A stretch of DNA of 64,000 nt, taken from positions 248,001 to 312,000 of the forward strand of contig KB906737.1 of assembly GCA_000381585.1 (NCBI GenBank), read 5' to 3'. This DNA is from Acidobacteriaceae bacterium KBS 83. GTDB taxonomy: Bacteria; Acidobacteriota; Terriglobia; Terriglobales; Acidobacteriaceae. The notes under the pieces were generated by a model that was not told the DNA's origin, did no database searches, and saw only the letters and a program-made list of their open reading frames with translations. Shown here piece after piece: positions 33,952 to 42,603 of this stretch (the first letter of the stretch is position 1; each line of letters opens with the position of its first letter). The position numbers were made by a program, and so were the translations under genes.

Positions 33952-35535
33952 TCAGGCTTTGCCCCAGCCGCCTCCGCCGGGGGTCTCAATCCGCAGCACG
34001 CTTCCTGCCGCAGCGCGGCGGCTGCACTTGCCGGGTAACTCGACCTCGCCGTCGCTTCCGGCATCGATGACAGCGGCGCGGCCTGCTGCTCCCTCACTTC
34101 CGCCATGCAATCCATATGGCCGAAACCTTCTGCGGTCCGCCAGCAGCGTGACCTGCGCCTCTGCCAGCAGTTCAATCTCACGCACCAGCCCGTCGCCTCC
34201 ACGATACCGGCCGACGCCACCCGACCCTTCTCGGTATCCGTAGCGCCGCACCCGGAACGGATAGGCATACTCGAGCGCCTCGACAGGCGTGTTCAGCGAG
34301 TTAGTCATATGCGTCTGCACGCCGGAGATGCCATCGAGCGTCGGCCGTGCTCCCATACCGCCCGCTGTCGTCTCGTAGTAGGTAAACGGCTCGTTACTGC
34401 GGGGATTCACTCCTCCTATCGTCAGATTACTCATCGTGCCCGCACTCGCCGCCGGCACGCGCGAGGGAACAGCCTGCGACAATGCGCGCAACAGCACATC
34501 CACAATGCGCTGCGATGTCTCCACATTCCCTCCGGCAACGGGTGCCGGCGACCGCGCATCCACGATGCTCCCTGCCACCGTCGTCACCGTGAGCGGCCGA
34601 AGAATGCCCGCTGTTGCGGGAGCGCCTTCAGCCAGCAGGCAGCGCAACATGTAGAAGCAAGCGGAGACCGTAATCGCTCGAACGGCATTCACGCTGCCCG
34701 CCACCTGCGCACAGGAGCCGGTGAAATCGATATCCATGGACGAAGCCGGCGGATTGATGCGAATCTCAACTGCGATTCGGCAGGCAGCGTCTGTCACGCC
34801 ATCATTATCCAGCCAGTCCTCAGCTCGAAACATACCGCCCGGCATGCCACGCAGCTCTGAGCGCACCAGCCTTTCGGAGTAGTCAAGCAATTCCTCGATC
34901 AGGACCTGCAGTTTCCCTGCGCGATACTTATCCACCAGCTGCCGCACACGCATCTCACCCACGCGGCACGACCCGATCTGTGCCTCCAGATCGCCTCTCC
35001 GCTCATTTGGAGTGCGCACATTCAGCAAGATCAGGCCGAGAACTTCGCGGCATACCTCGCCTCTCCGCACGATAAGGACAGGCGGAATGCGGATTCCCTC
35101 CTGAAAAATTTCGCGCGCTGGTCCCATCGATCCCGCAAAGGCCCCGCCGACATCAGCGTGATGCGCGCGATTCGCGACATAAAAGGCCGGCGCGCCGCGC
35201 TCATCACCAAACACGGGTAACACCATCGTGATGTCCGGCAGATGCGTCCCACCTGCATACGGATCGTTCAGGACTGCGATGTCGCCGGGTTCAAATGCAA
35301 TCGCATCAATAGCCGCCTGTACCGACATCGGCATCGATCCCAGATGCACAGGCATGTGATCGCCCATCGCAATCACTCTGCCCCGGCCGTCAAAAACCGC
35401 GCACGAATAGTCGCGCCGTTCTTTGATGTTCGGAGAAACAGCCGTGCGCCTGAGTGCAGCTCCCATCTCTTCCGCAATGGAATGCACGCGGCTCTGAAAC
35501 ACTGCCAGCTCCACTGCATCGACCGCAGCACTCAC
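33952..35535 (-). CDS. hyuB: Hydantoinase B/oxoprolinase family protein
   Basis: 527 residues, the full length of HyuB-type subunits. Family landmarks are the early DYSCAVFDGRGRVIAMGDHMPVHLGSM, NDPYAGGTHLPD (metal-site region) and the late GYREGSGGVGRYRGGDGLVRE, ending in GGGGWG. With HyuA it forms an ATP-dependent amidase acting on 5-oxoproline, N-methylhydantoin or a related ring; the substrate cannot be decided from sequence. GTG start overlapping the hyuA stop (GTGA). Confidence 0.92.
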   Translation of the reverse strand: MSAAVDAVELAVFQSRVHSIAEEMGAALRRTAVSPNIKERRDYSCAVFDGRGRVIAMGDHMPVHLGSMPMSVQAAIDAIAFEPGDIAVLNDPYAGGTHLPDITMVLPVFGDERGAPAFYVANRAHHADVGGAFAGSMGPAREIFQEGIRIPPVLIVRRGEVCREVLGLILLNVRTPNERRGDLEAQIGSCRVGEMRVRQLVDKYRAGKLQVLIEELLDYSERLVRSELRGMPGGMFRAEDWLDNDGVTDAACRIAVEIRINPPASSMDIDFTGSCAQVAGSVNAVRAITVSACFYMLRCLLAEGAPATAGILRPLTVTTVAGSIVDARSPAPVAGGNVETSQRIVDVLLRALSQAVPSRVPAASAGTMSNLTIGGVNPRSNEPFTYYETTAGGMGARPTLDGISGVQTHMTNSLNTPVEALEYAYPFRVRRYGYREGSGGVGRYRGGDGLVREIELLAEAQVTLLADRRRFRPYGLHGGSEGAAGRAAVIDAGSDGEVELPGKCSRRAAAGSVLRIETPGGGGWGKA

Positions 35536-37532
35536 GCGCGCTCCTCCGCAACATCAATCACAAGGTTGCCGAGACCATCCAGCTCCGCGCGACATCGTGG
35601 CGGCAACGCAGTTGCAGAGGTGTATTCGGTGATCATCGCCGGCCCCGGCACCACATCGCCCGGCACTAGCCCATCGCGCCTGTAGAACCGCGACAGCACG
35701 AAATCACCGTCGAAGAAGGCATCTCGCTCCGCGTAACATGCCGCGCGCCCATCTCCGGCAACCGGCGTACGCAGCGCAGGCATAGAGCGTTCGCCGGCTG
35801 AAATCATCCGCAGCCGTATGTTCACAATTTCAACCGGCCGCTCCTCATCGCAAAAACCGTACCGCTGCTGATGTACGCGGTGGAAGGCCTCCAAACCGCG
35901 CGTCGGAGAATGTGTGTCGTATGAAACATTCAGTTCGTAACCCTGCCCGCGATAGCGCACATCCATCGATCGATGCACAACGCCTTCCACTCCCTCTTCA
36001 GCAAGCTCGCCCGTCGCGCTCCGCTCCAGTTCCACGAAAATCTCGTCACAACTTTTCACTGCGTCACCGGGCAGCATCACCGTTCGCGAAAAATCGCGCG
36101 CAGTATCGGCAAACAGAATCCCGACCGCCGACAGAGCTCCGGGCATCGCCGGGACCAGCACACGCGAAATGCGGAGCGAGCGCGCAAGCGAGCAGGCGTG
36201 CAGCGGACCGCCGCCCCCAAAGGCCACCAGCGTGAACTCGCGGGGATCATGTCCGCGTTCGACAGAAATGACACGGATCGCTTTCTCCATCTCCGTGTCA
36301 ATCACGCGGAGTATTCCAGCGGCAAAGTCCTTCGCAGTCCGAAGCGAGCCCTTCTGCTCATTTAGAATCCCCTCCGTTCGTCGCCGATCGAGGTGCACAC
36401 CGCCGCCCAGAAAACTCGCCTCATCGAGCCGTCCCAGCAGAAGGTTTGCGTCCGTCACCGTCGGCCGAGTGCCGCGTCCAAAACAGATCGGCCCTGGCTC
36501 CGCGCCCGCCGACTCCGGTCCCACGCGCAGCATCCCGCCGGCATCGAAGCGTGCGATAGAGCCCCCACCCGCCCCCGCAGTATGAATATCGAGCATCGGT
36601 ACGCTGATTGGGACTCCGGCCACCGCGGACTCGCGCGTGTGTTGCGGGCCACCGGTCGCCGCATCCGCCAGAAAAACATCGGTCGACGTGCCGCCCATGT
36701 CGATGCCGATGATTTTGTCCAGGCTCGCCCATCGCGCCATTTGCCACGCACCGATCGCGCCTCCCGCCGGACCGGACAGAATGGTGCGCACCGGCTGCTG
36801 TGCGGCAATGCGCGCCGGGATAATGCCGCCCGAAGACTGCATCACCTGCACACGTCCGCGATGTCGCTGCGCGACGTTTTCCTCCAGGTCCAGTAGATAT
36901 CGTTGCATTAGAGGTGAGAGGGCGGCATTGACCACCGTCGTCGAAGCCCGCTCGTATTCGCGAAACTCGGGCAGGATGCGATGTGAAGTGGACACAGGAA
37001 CCCCCAGGCGCTGCAACGCTGCCTCGACCCGTTTCTCCGTCGCCGGATTTGCAAACGAAAACAGCAGCGAAATCGCGGCCGCCTCCGCTCCGCTCGCCCG
37101 CACTTTTTCGACAAGAATCTCCAGCTCTTTATCTGTGGGCGACCGCTGAATCGCGCCCTCCGCACTCACTCGCTCCGGCACACCGAAGCGCAATTCCCGC
37201 GGCACCAGGCACCGCGATGCCGGCTCGAACCAGTCATAGAGCCGGCTGCGGGTCTGCCGTCCGATCGCAATCGTATCTTCGAATCCAGCGGTCGTGATAA
37301 AGGCAACGCGTGCGGTCTTACCCTCCAGCATCGCGTTCGTTCCCACCGTTGTTCCATGTCGCACTTCTGTCGCGTGTAGAGCCTCGTCTGCGCCGCCAAT
37401 CCGCCCCAGAGCGTCGAGCACAGCCGCCGAGGGATCGGCTGGGGTCGAGAAAATCTTAAGCACCCGAAGCTCTCCAGCTTCGACATAAACGCAGTCCGTA
37501 AAGGTTCCGCCGGTATCAATAGCTGCGCGCAA
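35532..37532 (-). CDS. hyuA: Hydantoinase A/oxoprolinase family protein
   Basis: 666 residues. RAAIDTGGTFTDCV opens an actin/ASKHA-type ATPase fold, with GIDMGGTSTDV (phosphate loop) and FGGGGPLHACSLA later on: all standard for HyuA. It supplies the ATP-dependent half of the hydantoinase/oxoprolinase. It starts with TTG exactly where family members start; the Shine-Dalgarno is weak. Divergent from the orphan hydrogenase small subunit, with 303 bp between starts. Confidence 0.92.
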   Translation of the reverse strand: MRAAIDTGGTFTDCVYVEAGELRVLKIFSTPADPSAAVLDALGRIGGADEALHATEVRHGTTVGTNAMLEGKTARVAFITTAGFEDTIAIGRQTRSRLYDWFEPASRCLVPRELRFGVPERVSAEGAIQRSPTDKELEILVEKVRASGAEAAAISLLFSFANPATEKRVEAALQRLGVPVSTSHRILPEFREYERASTTVVNAALSPLMQRYLLDLEENVAQRHRGRVQVMQSSGGIIPARIAAQQPVRTILSGPAGGAIGAWQMARWASLDKIIGIDMGGTSTDVFLADAATGGPQHTRESAVAGVPISVPMLDIHTAGAGGGSIARFDAGGMLRVGPESAGAEPGPICFGRGTRPTVTDANLLLGRLDEASFLGGGVHLDRRRTEGILNEQKGSLRTAKDFAAGILRVIDTEMEKAIRVISVERGHDPREFTLVAFGGGGPLHACSLARSLRISRVLVPAMPGALSAVGILFADTARDFSRTVMLPGDAVKSCDEIFVELERSATGELAEEGVEGVVHRSMDVRYRGQGYELNVSYDTHSPTRGLEAFHRVHQQRYGFCDEERPVEIVNIRLRMISAGERSMPALRTPVAGDGRAACYAERDAFFDGDFVLSRFYRRDGLVPGDVVPGPAMITEYTSATALPPRCRAELDGLGNLVIDVAEERA

Positions 37533-37835
37533 ATGAGTTAGTTTCCGTAGCGGGATATCGCGGATCGTGCAGACTGGCCGCCGTATTTGAACTCTATTCT
37601 GTTTTCACAATTGGCGTAATCCAATGGGAGCACTCTTGAGCGGGATCTACGGTTGGCTGTTCGAAGCGGCGAAGGCTCAGCAGCGCTTCTCTTGGCCGGG
37701 CCATTTTTCTGACCTGCTTGCCCTGACTGGCATTTCAAGAGCAGGATAATCCGGCCGCACCTTTTGCGCTTTCTGACTGCACCAAACTCGACGCAAAACA
37801 GGACGCGGCCATTCGTTCTGCTGAAGAAATCGCAA
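37533..37835. promoter_or_regulatory. Divergent intergenic region hyuA / orphan hhyS paralogue
   Basis: 303 bp that must contain both promoters. The only notable element is an inverted repeat ATTGG-CGTAAT-CCAAT at 37610-37625, a possible operator. No sigma-54 type -24/-12 pair and no copy of the GGGGA/TCCCC palindrome found before hhyS. Confidence 0.4.
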
Positions 37836-38858
37836 ATGGGACCTGGCACAGCGTCAACACGAATGTCTTCGCCCATCGAGGAGATCGACATCCTGTGGAT
37901 AACCGCAGGGCTTAGCTGCGACGGGGACACCATAGCAATGACCGCGGCCACGCAGCCCGGCATCGAGGATCTCCTGGACGGAGTATTGCCATGGATCCCA
38001 AAGGTCAGATTGCTGAATCCATTTCTTTCCTTTGAGAACGGTGATGAATTTCTGGCGCGCTTTCACCTGGCTGCCGAGGGCAGTGTTGACCCTTTCATTC
38101 TGGTCGTAGAGGGCTCGATTCCAAACGAGAACAATAAGGACGAAGGCTACTGGGCATCTCTGGGGACCGACGATGCGACAGGCCAGCCCATCACAACCTG
38201 CGAATGGATTGATCGCCTCACTCCCCATGCTTGGGCCGTGATCGCGGCAGGCACCTGCGCTACTTACGGTGGCATCCATGCAATGGAGGGAAATCCGACG
38301 GGCTGCATGGGCCTTGCCGACTACCTGGGCTGGAAATGGAGATCAAAGGCAGGGATTCCGATCGTCTGCGTTCCTGGGTGTCCCGTGCAGCCGGACAACT
38401 TTATGCAGACGCTCTTATATCTCCTCTATATGGCTGCTGGGCGAGCACCCATGATTCCTCTCGATGAGGCACTCCGTCCAACCTGGCTTTTTGGCAGCAC
38501 ATTGCATGAAGGATGCGATCGCGGCGGCTACTATGAGCAGGCGCAGTTTGCTGAAGAATACGGATCGCCGTTTTGCATCGTAAAGCTGGGATGCTGGGGT
38601 CCAGTCGTGCAGTGCAACGTGGGCAAACGCGGATGGATCTCCGGTATCGGTGGTTGCCCAAATGTGGGCGGCATCTGCATCGGCTGCACGATGCCCGGCT
38701 TTCCGGACAAGTTCATGCCATTCATGAATCAGCCTCCGGGATCGCTCCTCTCTTCGGCGGCTGTGCAGACCTATGGGCGCGCCATCCATGCGCTGCGCAA
38801 GTTCACCCAGGCATCGATGAACCGGGTCCCAAGCTGGAGGCAACCTCGTGTCTCCTGA
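37836..38858 (+). CDS. Orphan [NiFe]-hydrogenase small-subunit paralogue (HhyS-like)
   Basis: About 340 residues, very similar throughout to the hhyS product encoded at 41523 but with no large-subunit gene beside it. Cluster ligands are kept: Cys28 with Asp31 in place of the usual second Cys (CDGD), Cys141 (GTCATYGG), Cys182 (PGCPVQ), and the C-terminal HEGCDR, IVKLGCWGP, GGCPNVGG and ICIGCTMP set. It has three cysteines its paralogue lacks: Cys122, Cys157 and Cys178, all near the proximal-cluster segments. No signal peptide. Its 3' end overlaps the GTG start of a PAS kinase, so the two are made together. It may be a redox or H2 sensor subunit, or an alternative electron-transfer subunit for HhyL. 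Start uncertain (37836 or 37863). Confidence 0.88.
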   Translation: MGPGTASTRMSSPIEEIDILWITAGLSCDGDTIAMTAATQPGIEDLLDGVLPWIPKVRLLNPFLSFENGDEFLARFHLAAEGSVDPFILVVEGSIPNENNKDEGYWASLGTDDATGQPITTCEWIDRLTPHAWAVIAAGTCATYGGIHAMEGNPTGCMGLADYLGWKWRSKAGIPIVCVPGCPVQPDNFMQTLLYLLYMAAGRAPMIPLDEALRPTWLFGSTLHEGCDRGGYYEQAQFAEEYGSPFCIVKLGCWGPVVQCNVGKRGWISGIGGCPNVGGICIGCTMPGFPDKFMPFMNQPPGSLLSSAAVQTYGRAIHALRKFTQASMNRVPSWRQPRVS

Positions 38859-40485
38859 ACTATCCGCCACGAACGAAGCCGCTTCCGCTCGCGATCCTAG
38901 CCGGCCATCTCCATCAGATAGAACGCGAGATGCCTTCGCTAAAAGTCCGACCTTCATACCGAATCTACCGGACCTCAACCTCCCGGATCTTGGTGAAGCG
39001 GAAGCTACCCTATTGGATCTTGCAAAGGTGTTTTCCTCATCAGCGGCAAAGTCGCCTGTATCGCCCAAACAGGAACCCGGCGATCAGCACACGCCGAATC
39101 TTGAGGCCAAGTATCGCGCACTGCTCGAACAGATCCCGGCCGTCGTGTTCATGGCATATCTGGACCGCGGCATCAGTGAGGCCTACGTCAGCCCGCAGAT
39201 CGAAGCCGCGCTCGGATACTCGCGCGAGGAGTGGCTGGAGGATCCGGTTCGCTGGTATCAGCGCATCCATCCAGACGACAAGCAGCGCTGGAGTCTGGAA
39301 GCCGCCGAAATGTTTCTCTCAGGCAAGCCTCTGCGCTCCTCCTATCGTGTGATCGCCCGCGACGGCCGGATTATCTGGTTCCATTGCGATGCCAGAATGA
39401 TGCGGCACGCGAACGGGGAGCCCTGGTTTATCCATGGTGTCGCCTTCGATATCTCCGACCTCAAGCGTTCTGAATCTGAACTTCAAGACGAGCGCAATGT
39501 AGTCTCCGCGATTCTCGACACGGTCGGCGCGCTCGTTGTCGTTCTGGACCAGGAAGGCCGTATCATCCGCTTCAATCGAGCTTCGGAACTCACGACCGGC
39601 TATTCGCTCGAGGAAGTACGCGGCAAGCGCATCTGGGACCTTTTTCTTTTGCCCGATGAAGTGAGCCGTTTCAAAGTGATATTTCAGCAAATGAGCTCTG
39701 ACGTTCTGCCCCAGGAGTATCAGAGCTACTGGGTCACGCGGCACAAGTCGCATCGGCTTATCGCGTGGTCCAGCACGATGCTTCCAGGAAGCAATGGAAC
39801 ACCGAACCTGGTAATTGCGACCGGAATTGATATCACTGAGCGAGAGCAGTTGGAGAAGGCGATCCTGAACATCAGCGCTCGCGAGCAACGGCGGATCGGC
39901 CAGGATCTGCACGATGGACTTGGCCAGCATCTGACCGGTATTGCGTTCATGGCCAAGGTGCACGAAGCGAAGTTGGCTGAGAAGCACGTGGATGAAACCA
40001 CTGATGCAGCCAAGCTCGTAAGACTCGTCAACGAAGCGATCCATAAAACACGCGAACTAGCTCGCGGTTTGCTCCCCGTCGTGTCAGATGAGCATGGCCT
40101 CATGTCGGCTCTGCAACTCTGGGCCACAGAGGTGGAAGATATCTTCAACGTGCCATGCCGCTTTCAGTGCGACACACCAGTGTTGGTTCGGGATGATGAG
40201 GTCGCCACTCATCTCTACCACATCGCACAAGAGGCAGTGCACAACGCAATCAAGCACGGCCATCCTCACAACATCTTGATCTGCCTTACGGCAAATCACG
40301 GTAGGGGTACACTGCTGGTCAAAGATGACGGCACCGGATTCGCGGTGGTTCGGGAATCGTCGCAAGGTATGGGCCTCCACATCATGAACTATCGTGCGGG
40401 CATGATCGGCGGAACCCTTGATGTTCGCCCTGATCCCATCCGAGGCACGGCGGTGACATGCACTTTTCCGATACACACCCAATGA
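38848..40485 (+). CDS. PAS-PAS sensor histidine kinase linked to the hydrogenase island
   Basis: 545 residues, soluble, no transmembrane segment. A low-complexity N-terminus (1-85) with repeated LPDLNLPDL precedes PAS 1 (about 88-210, PAS_3 type, with YSREEWLEDPVRWYQRIHPDD), PAS 2 (about 213-335), HisKA_3 with His355 (GQDLHDGLGQHL) and a HATPase (EAVHNAIKHG, DDGTGF). It starts at GTG 38848, with GGAGG seven bases upstream, inside the last codons of the orphan small-subunit gene. Classical H2-sensing kinases (HoxJ/HupT) are also soluble PAS kinases driven by a regulatory hydrogenase, so an H2- or redox-responsive role is a reasonable inference. Confidence 0.92.
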   Translation: MSPELSATNEAASARDPSRPSPSDRTRDAFAKSPTFIPNLPDLNLPDLGEAEATLLDLAKVFSSSAAKSPVSPKQEPGDQHTPNLEAKYRALLEQIPAVVFMAYLDRGISEAYVSPQIEAALGYSREEWLEDPVRWYQRIHPDDKQRWSLEAAEMFLSGKPLRSSYRVIARDGRIIWFHCDARMMRHANGEPWFIHGVAFDISDLKRSESELQDERNVVSAILDTVGALVVVLDQEGRIIRFNRASELTTGYSLEEVRGKRIWDLFLLPDEVSRFKVIFQQMSSDVLPQEYQSYWVTRHKSHRLIAWSSTMLPGSNGTPNLVIATGIDITEREQLEKAILNISAREQRRIGQDLHDGLGQHLTGIAFMAKVHEAKLAEKHVDETTDAAKLVRLVNEAIHKTRELARGLLPVVSDEHGLMSALQLWATEVEDIFNVPCRFQCDTPVLVRDDEVATHLYHIAQEAVHNAIKHGHPHNILICLTANHGRGTLLVKDDGTGFAVVRESSQGMGLHIMNYRAGMIGGTLDVRPDPIRGTAVTCTFPIHTQ

Positions 40486-41186
40486 GTGTTTGTATGGCAT
40501 CTGCGGCGAATGCTGAGAAGGAAATCAATACAAGGAAAAGGACTGTCTTCATCGTCGATGATCATCCACTACTGCGACAAGGTCTCGCATTGCTGATCAA
40601 TCGCGAAAATGATTTAACCGTCTGCGGCGAAGCGGAAGAGGCGTTGACGGCAATGCATGCAATCTCTCAGTGTCAGCCCGATATCATGATCGTCGATATC
40701 TCGCTCAATGGACCTGACGGGCTGGATCTGCTCAAGAATATTCGCAGCTCCTATCCGGCTCTGCCCGTCCTGATCCTCTCCATGCATGATGAGGCGACTT
40801 ATGCCGAACGCGCTCTCAGGGCGCGCGCGAACGGCTACATCATGAAGCACGAGGCGACCGAAAAGGTGCTCGTTGCTGTACGCCGGATCTTGAATGGCGA
40901 GATCTATCTGAGCGATCGCATCGCAAACAAGATGCTGCAGCAGTACATCGGCGGAGCGTCCACAGCTCTGCAAACTCGCCTGAGCACACTCTCTGATCGC
41001 GAGCTCGAAGTCTTTCGTTCCATCGGCGAAGGCCGAAGCACACGCCAGATTGCGGACGAGCTGCACCTGAGCGTGAAGACCGTCGAGACCTACCAGGCCC
41101 ACCTCAAGGAGAAGCTTGCACTCCGCAGCGGACGGGAGCTGATCCAGCACGCAATTCAGTGGAAGATCGATGAGGGCGCGGCATAA
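40482..41186 (+). CDS. NarL/FixJ-type response regulator of the hydrogenase island
   Basis: 234 residues: receiver with DD at 26-27 and phospho-acceptor Asp72 (IMIVDISLNG), switch Lys in IMKHEAT, and a LuxR-type DNA-binding domain (LSDRELEVFRSIGEGRSTRQIADEL, then SVKTVETYQAHL). ATG 40482 overlaps the kinase stop (ATGA). Its best candidate target is the region at 41187-41522 just downstream, ahead of hhyS. Unlike HoxA/HupR it is not an NtrC-type sigma-54 activator. Confidence 0.93.
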   Translation: MSVCMASAANAEKEINTRKRTVFIVDDHPLLRQGLALLINRENDLTVCGEAEEALTAMHAISQCQPDIMIVDISLNGPDGLDLLKNIRSSYPALPVLILSMHDEATYAERALRARANGYIMKHEATEKVLVAVRRILNGEIYLSDRIANKMLQQYIGGASTALQTRLSTLSDRELEVFRSIGEGRSTRQIADELHLSVKTVETYQAHLKEKLALRSGRELIQHAIQWKIDEGAA

Positions 41187-41522
41187 ACCGTGAACAATCC
41201 GCGAACGCGAGCACATAGTTACAAATGCATGACTTGCACTGCGCTCCTACCGCGTCTCATCCCCTGTCCCTCGGGGAATCCCCTATAAGTCTCCTAGTAA
41301 AAAGGACGACAGCGAAATAAGGTCTGTCCCGCTTGTGAGCTGTTTCGAGGCTCTGTTGGTATGGACCGTCGCGGTAGAACCAACTCCGCCGGGACTGGAG
41401 TGTGCGGGTAACGCGCATCCCTGAATGAGAACTCAGACAAGACGATCCACAAGGGTCGGAACGTGGGCGTCTGCGTCTGCTGCCTATAGTCCTGAGCCGA
41501 CAAAGCGATAGGAGATGAGAGT
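41187..41522 (+). promoter_or_regulatory. Upstream region of the hydrogenase operon
   Basis: 336 bp with no gene. It contains a GC-rich element at 41259-41284 (separate entry) and a long leader of about 220 bp before the AGGAG that serves hhyS. No sigma-54 promoter was recognised, consistent with control by a NarL-type regulator with a sigma-70-like promoter. No intrinsic terminator is seen after the regulator gene, so read-through from the kinase operon is possible. Confidence 0.5.
41259..41284. promoter_or_regulatory. ATCCCCT direct repeat and GGGGA-A-TCCCC palindrome
   Basis: ATCCCCT occurs at 41259-41265 and 41278-41284, 19 bp apart (about two helical turns), and the second copy is the right arm of the 11-bp palindrome GGGGAATCCCC (41273-41283). 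This arrangement of three half-sites is a plausible binding site for a dimeric LuxR-type regulator. It lies about 240 bp before the hhyS ATG. Confidence 0.45.
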
Positions 41523-42587
41523 ATGCCCGCAAAAGCAGCTCCTTACGGCCGAGTAACCCAGAAGGCGCCCGCCGTTCCGGAAGTGCACATCTTGTGGATC
41601 ACCGCAGGACTAGGCTGTGACGGCGATTCGGTATCGGTGACCGCAGCCATGCAGCCCAGCATTGAAGATGTTCTGCTGGGCGCGATTCCCGGCCTGCCCA
41701 AGGTGCACCTGCATAACCCGGTGCTCGCCTACGAAGTCGGTGACGACTTCATGAAGTACTTCTACATGGCGGAAGAAGGAAACCTGGAGCCATTCGTTCT
41801 CGTCGTGGAAGGCTCCATCCCAAACGAGAGGATCAAGAAGGAAGGCTACTGGGCAGCCCTGGGTACCAATCCGAATACCGGACAGCCGATCACCACAAAC
41901 GAGTGGATCGATCGTCTTGCTCCCAAGGCCCTCGCAGTCATCTGTGCTGGGACGTGCGCCACGTACGGCGGCATTCACGCGATGGAAGGCAATCCCACCG
42001 GAGCCATGGGACTGGCGGACTATCTCGGCTGGGATTGGAAATCGAAGGCGGGACTGCCGATTGTCAACGTTCCCGGCTGTCCGGTTCAGCCCGACAATTT
42101 TATGGAGACAGTCCTCTATCTCCTCTACCAGGTCGCAGGTCTTGCCCCGATGATCCCGCTGGACGACCAGTTGCGGCCAACCTGGCTCTTTGGCAACACC
42201 GTACATGAAGGCTGCGATCGTGCCGGCTATTACGAGAGCGGCGATTTCGCAACGAGCTACAGCTCCCCGAAGTGCATCGTGAAGCTCGGCTGCTGGGGAC
42301 CTGTAGTGAACTGCAATGTGCCCAAACGCGGCTGGATGGCGGGAATTGGCGGCTGCCCGAATGTCGGCGGCATCTGCATCGGTTGTACCATGCCCGGCTT
42401 TCCCGATAAGTTCATGCCCTTCATGGATGAGCCGCCTGGCGCAAAGCTGTCGAGCACTGCCATAGGCGCCTATGGAATGGCCATCCGCAACCTGCGCAAT
42501 ATGACCAACCGCACCGTCAACAAAGAACCGAAGTGGCGGCATTCCGGCACAAAACTCACGACTGGCTATCAACCCAGAGCCTACTAA
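41523..42587 (+). CDS. hhyS: [NiFe]-hydrogenase small subunit, high-affinity (group 1h) type
   Basis: 354 residues carrying the iron-sulfur relay of an H2-oxidising hydrogenase. It has the group 1h mark of CDGD (Cys32, Asp35) where most hydrogenases have CxxC, followed by GTCATYGG, PGCPVQ, HEGCDR, IVKLGCWGP and GGCPNVGG-ICIGCTMP. There is no Tat signal, so the enzyme should sit on the cytoplasmic side. Such enzymes oxidise H2 at atmospheric levels and feed electrons into the respiratory chain. AGGAG lies upstream of the ATG. First gene of a run continuing to 55820. Confidence 0.95.
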   Translation: MPAKAAPYGRVTQKAPAVPEVHILWITAGLGCDGDSVSVTAAMQPSIEDVLLGAIPGLPKVHLHNPVLAYEVGDDFMKYFYMAEEGNLEPFVLVVEGSIPNERIKKEGYWAALGTNPNTGQPITTNEWIDRLAPKALAVICAGTCATYGGIHAMEGNPTGAMGLADYLGWDWKSKAGLPIVNVPGCPVQPDNFMETVLYLLYQVAGLAPMIPLDDQLRPTWLFGNTVHEGCDRAGYYESGDFATSYSSPKCIVKLGCWGPVVNCNVPKRGWMAGIGGCPNVGGICIGCTMPGFPDKFMPFMDEPPGAKLSSTAIGAYGMAIRNLRNMTNRTVNKEPKWRHSGTKLTTGYQPRAY

Positions 42588-42603
42588 CGAAAAAGGAGCC
42601 ACG

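Noticed and set aside
37836-38858. The orphan small subunit as a decaying duplicate
   Set aside because: The frame is intact, all cluster ligands are kept and the gene is coupled to a kinase; no sign of decay.
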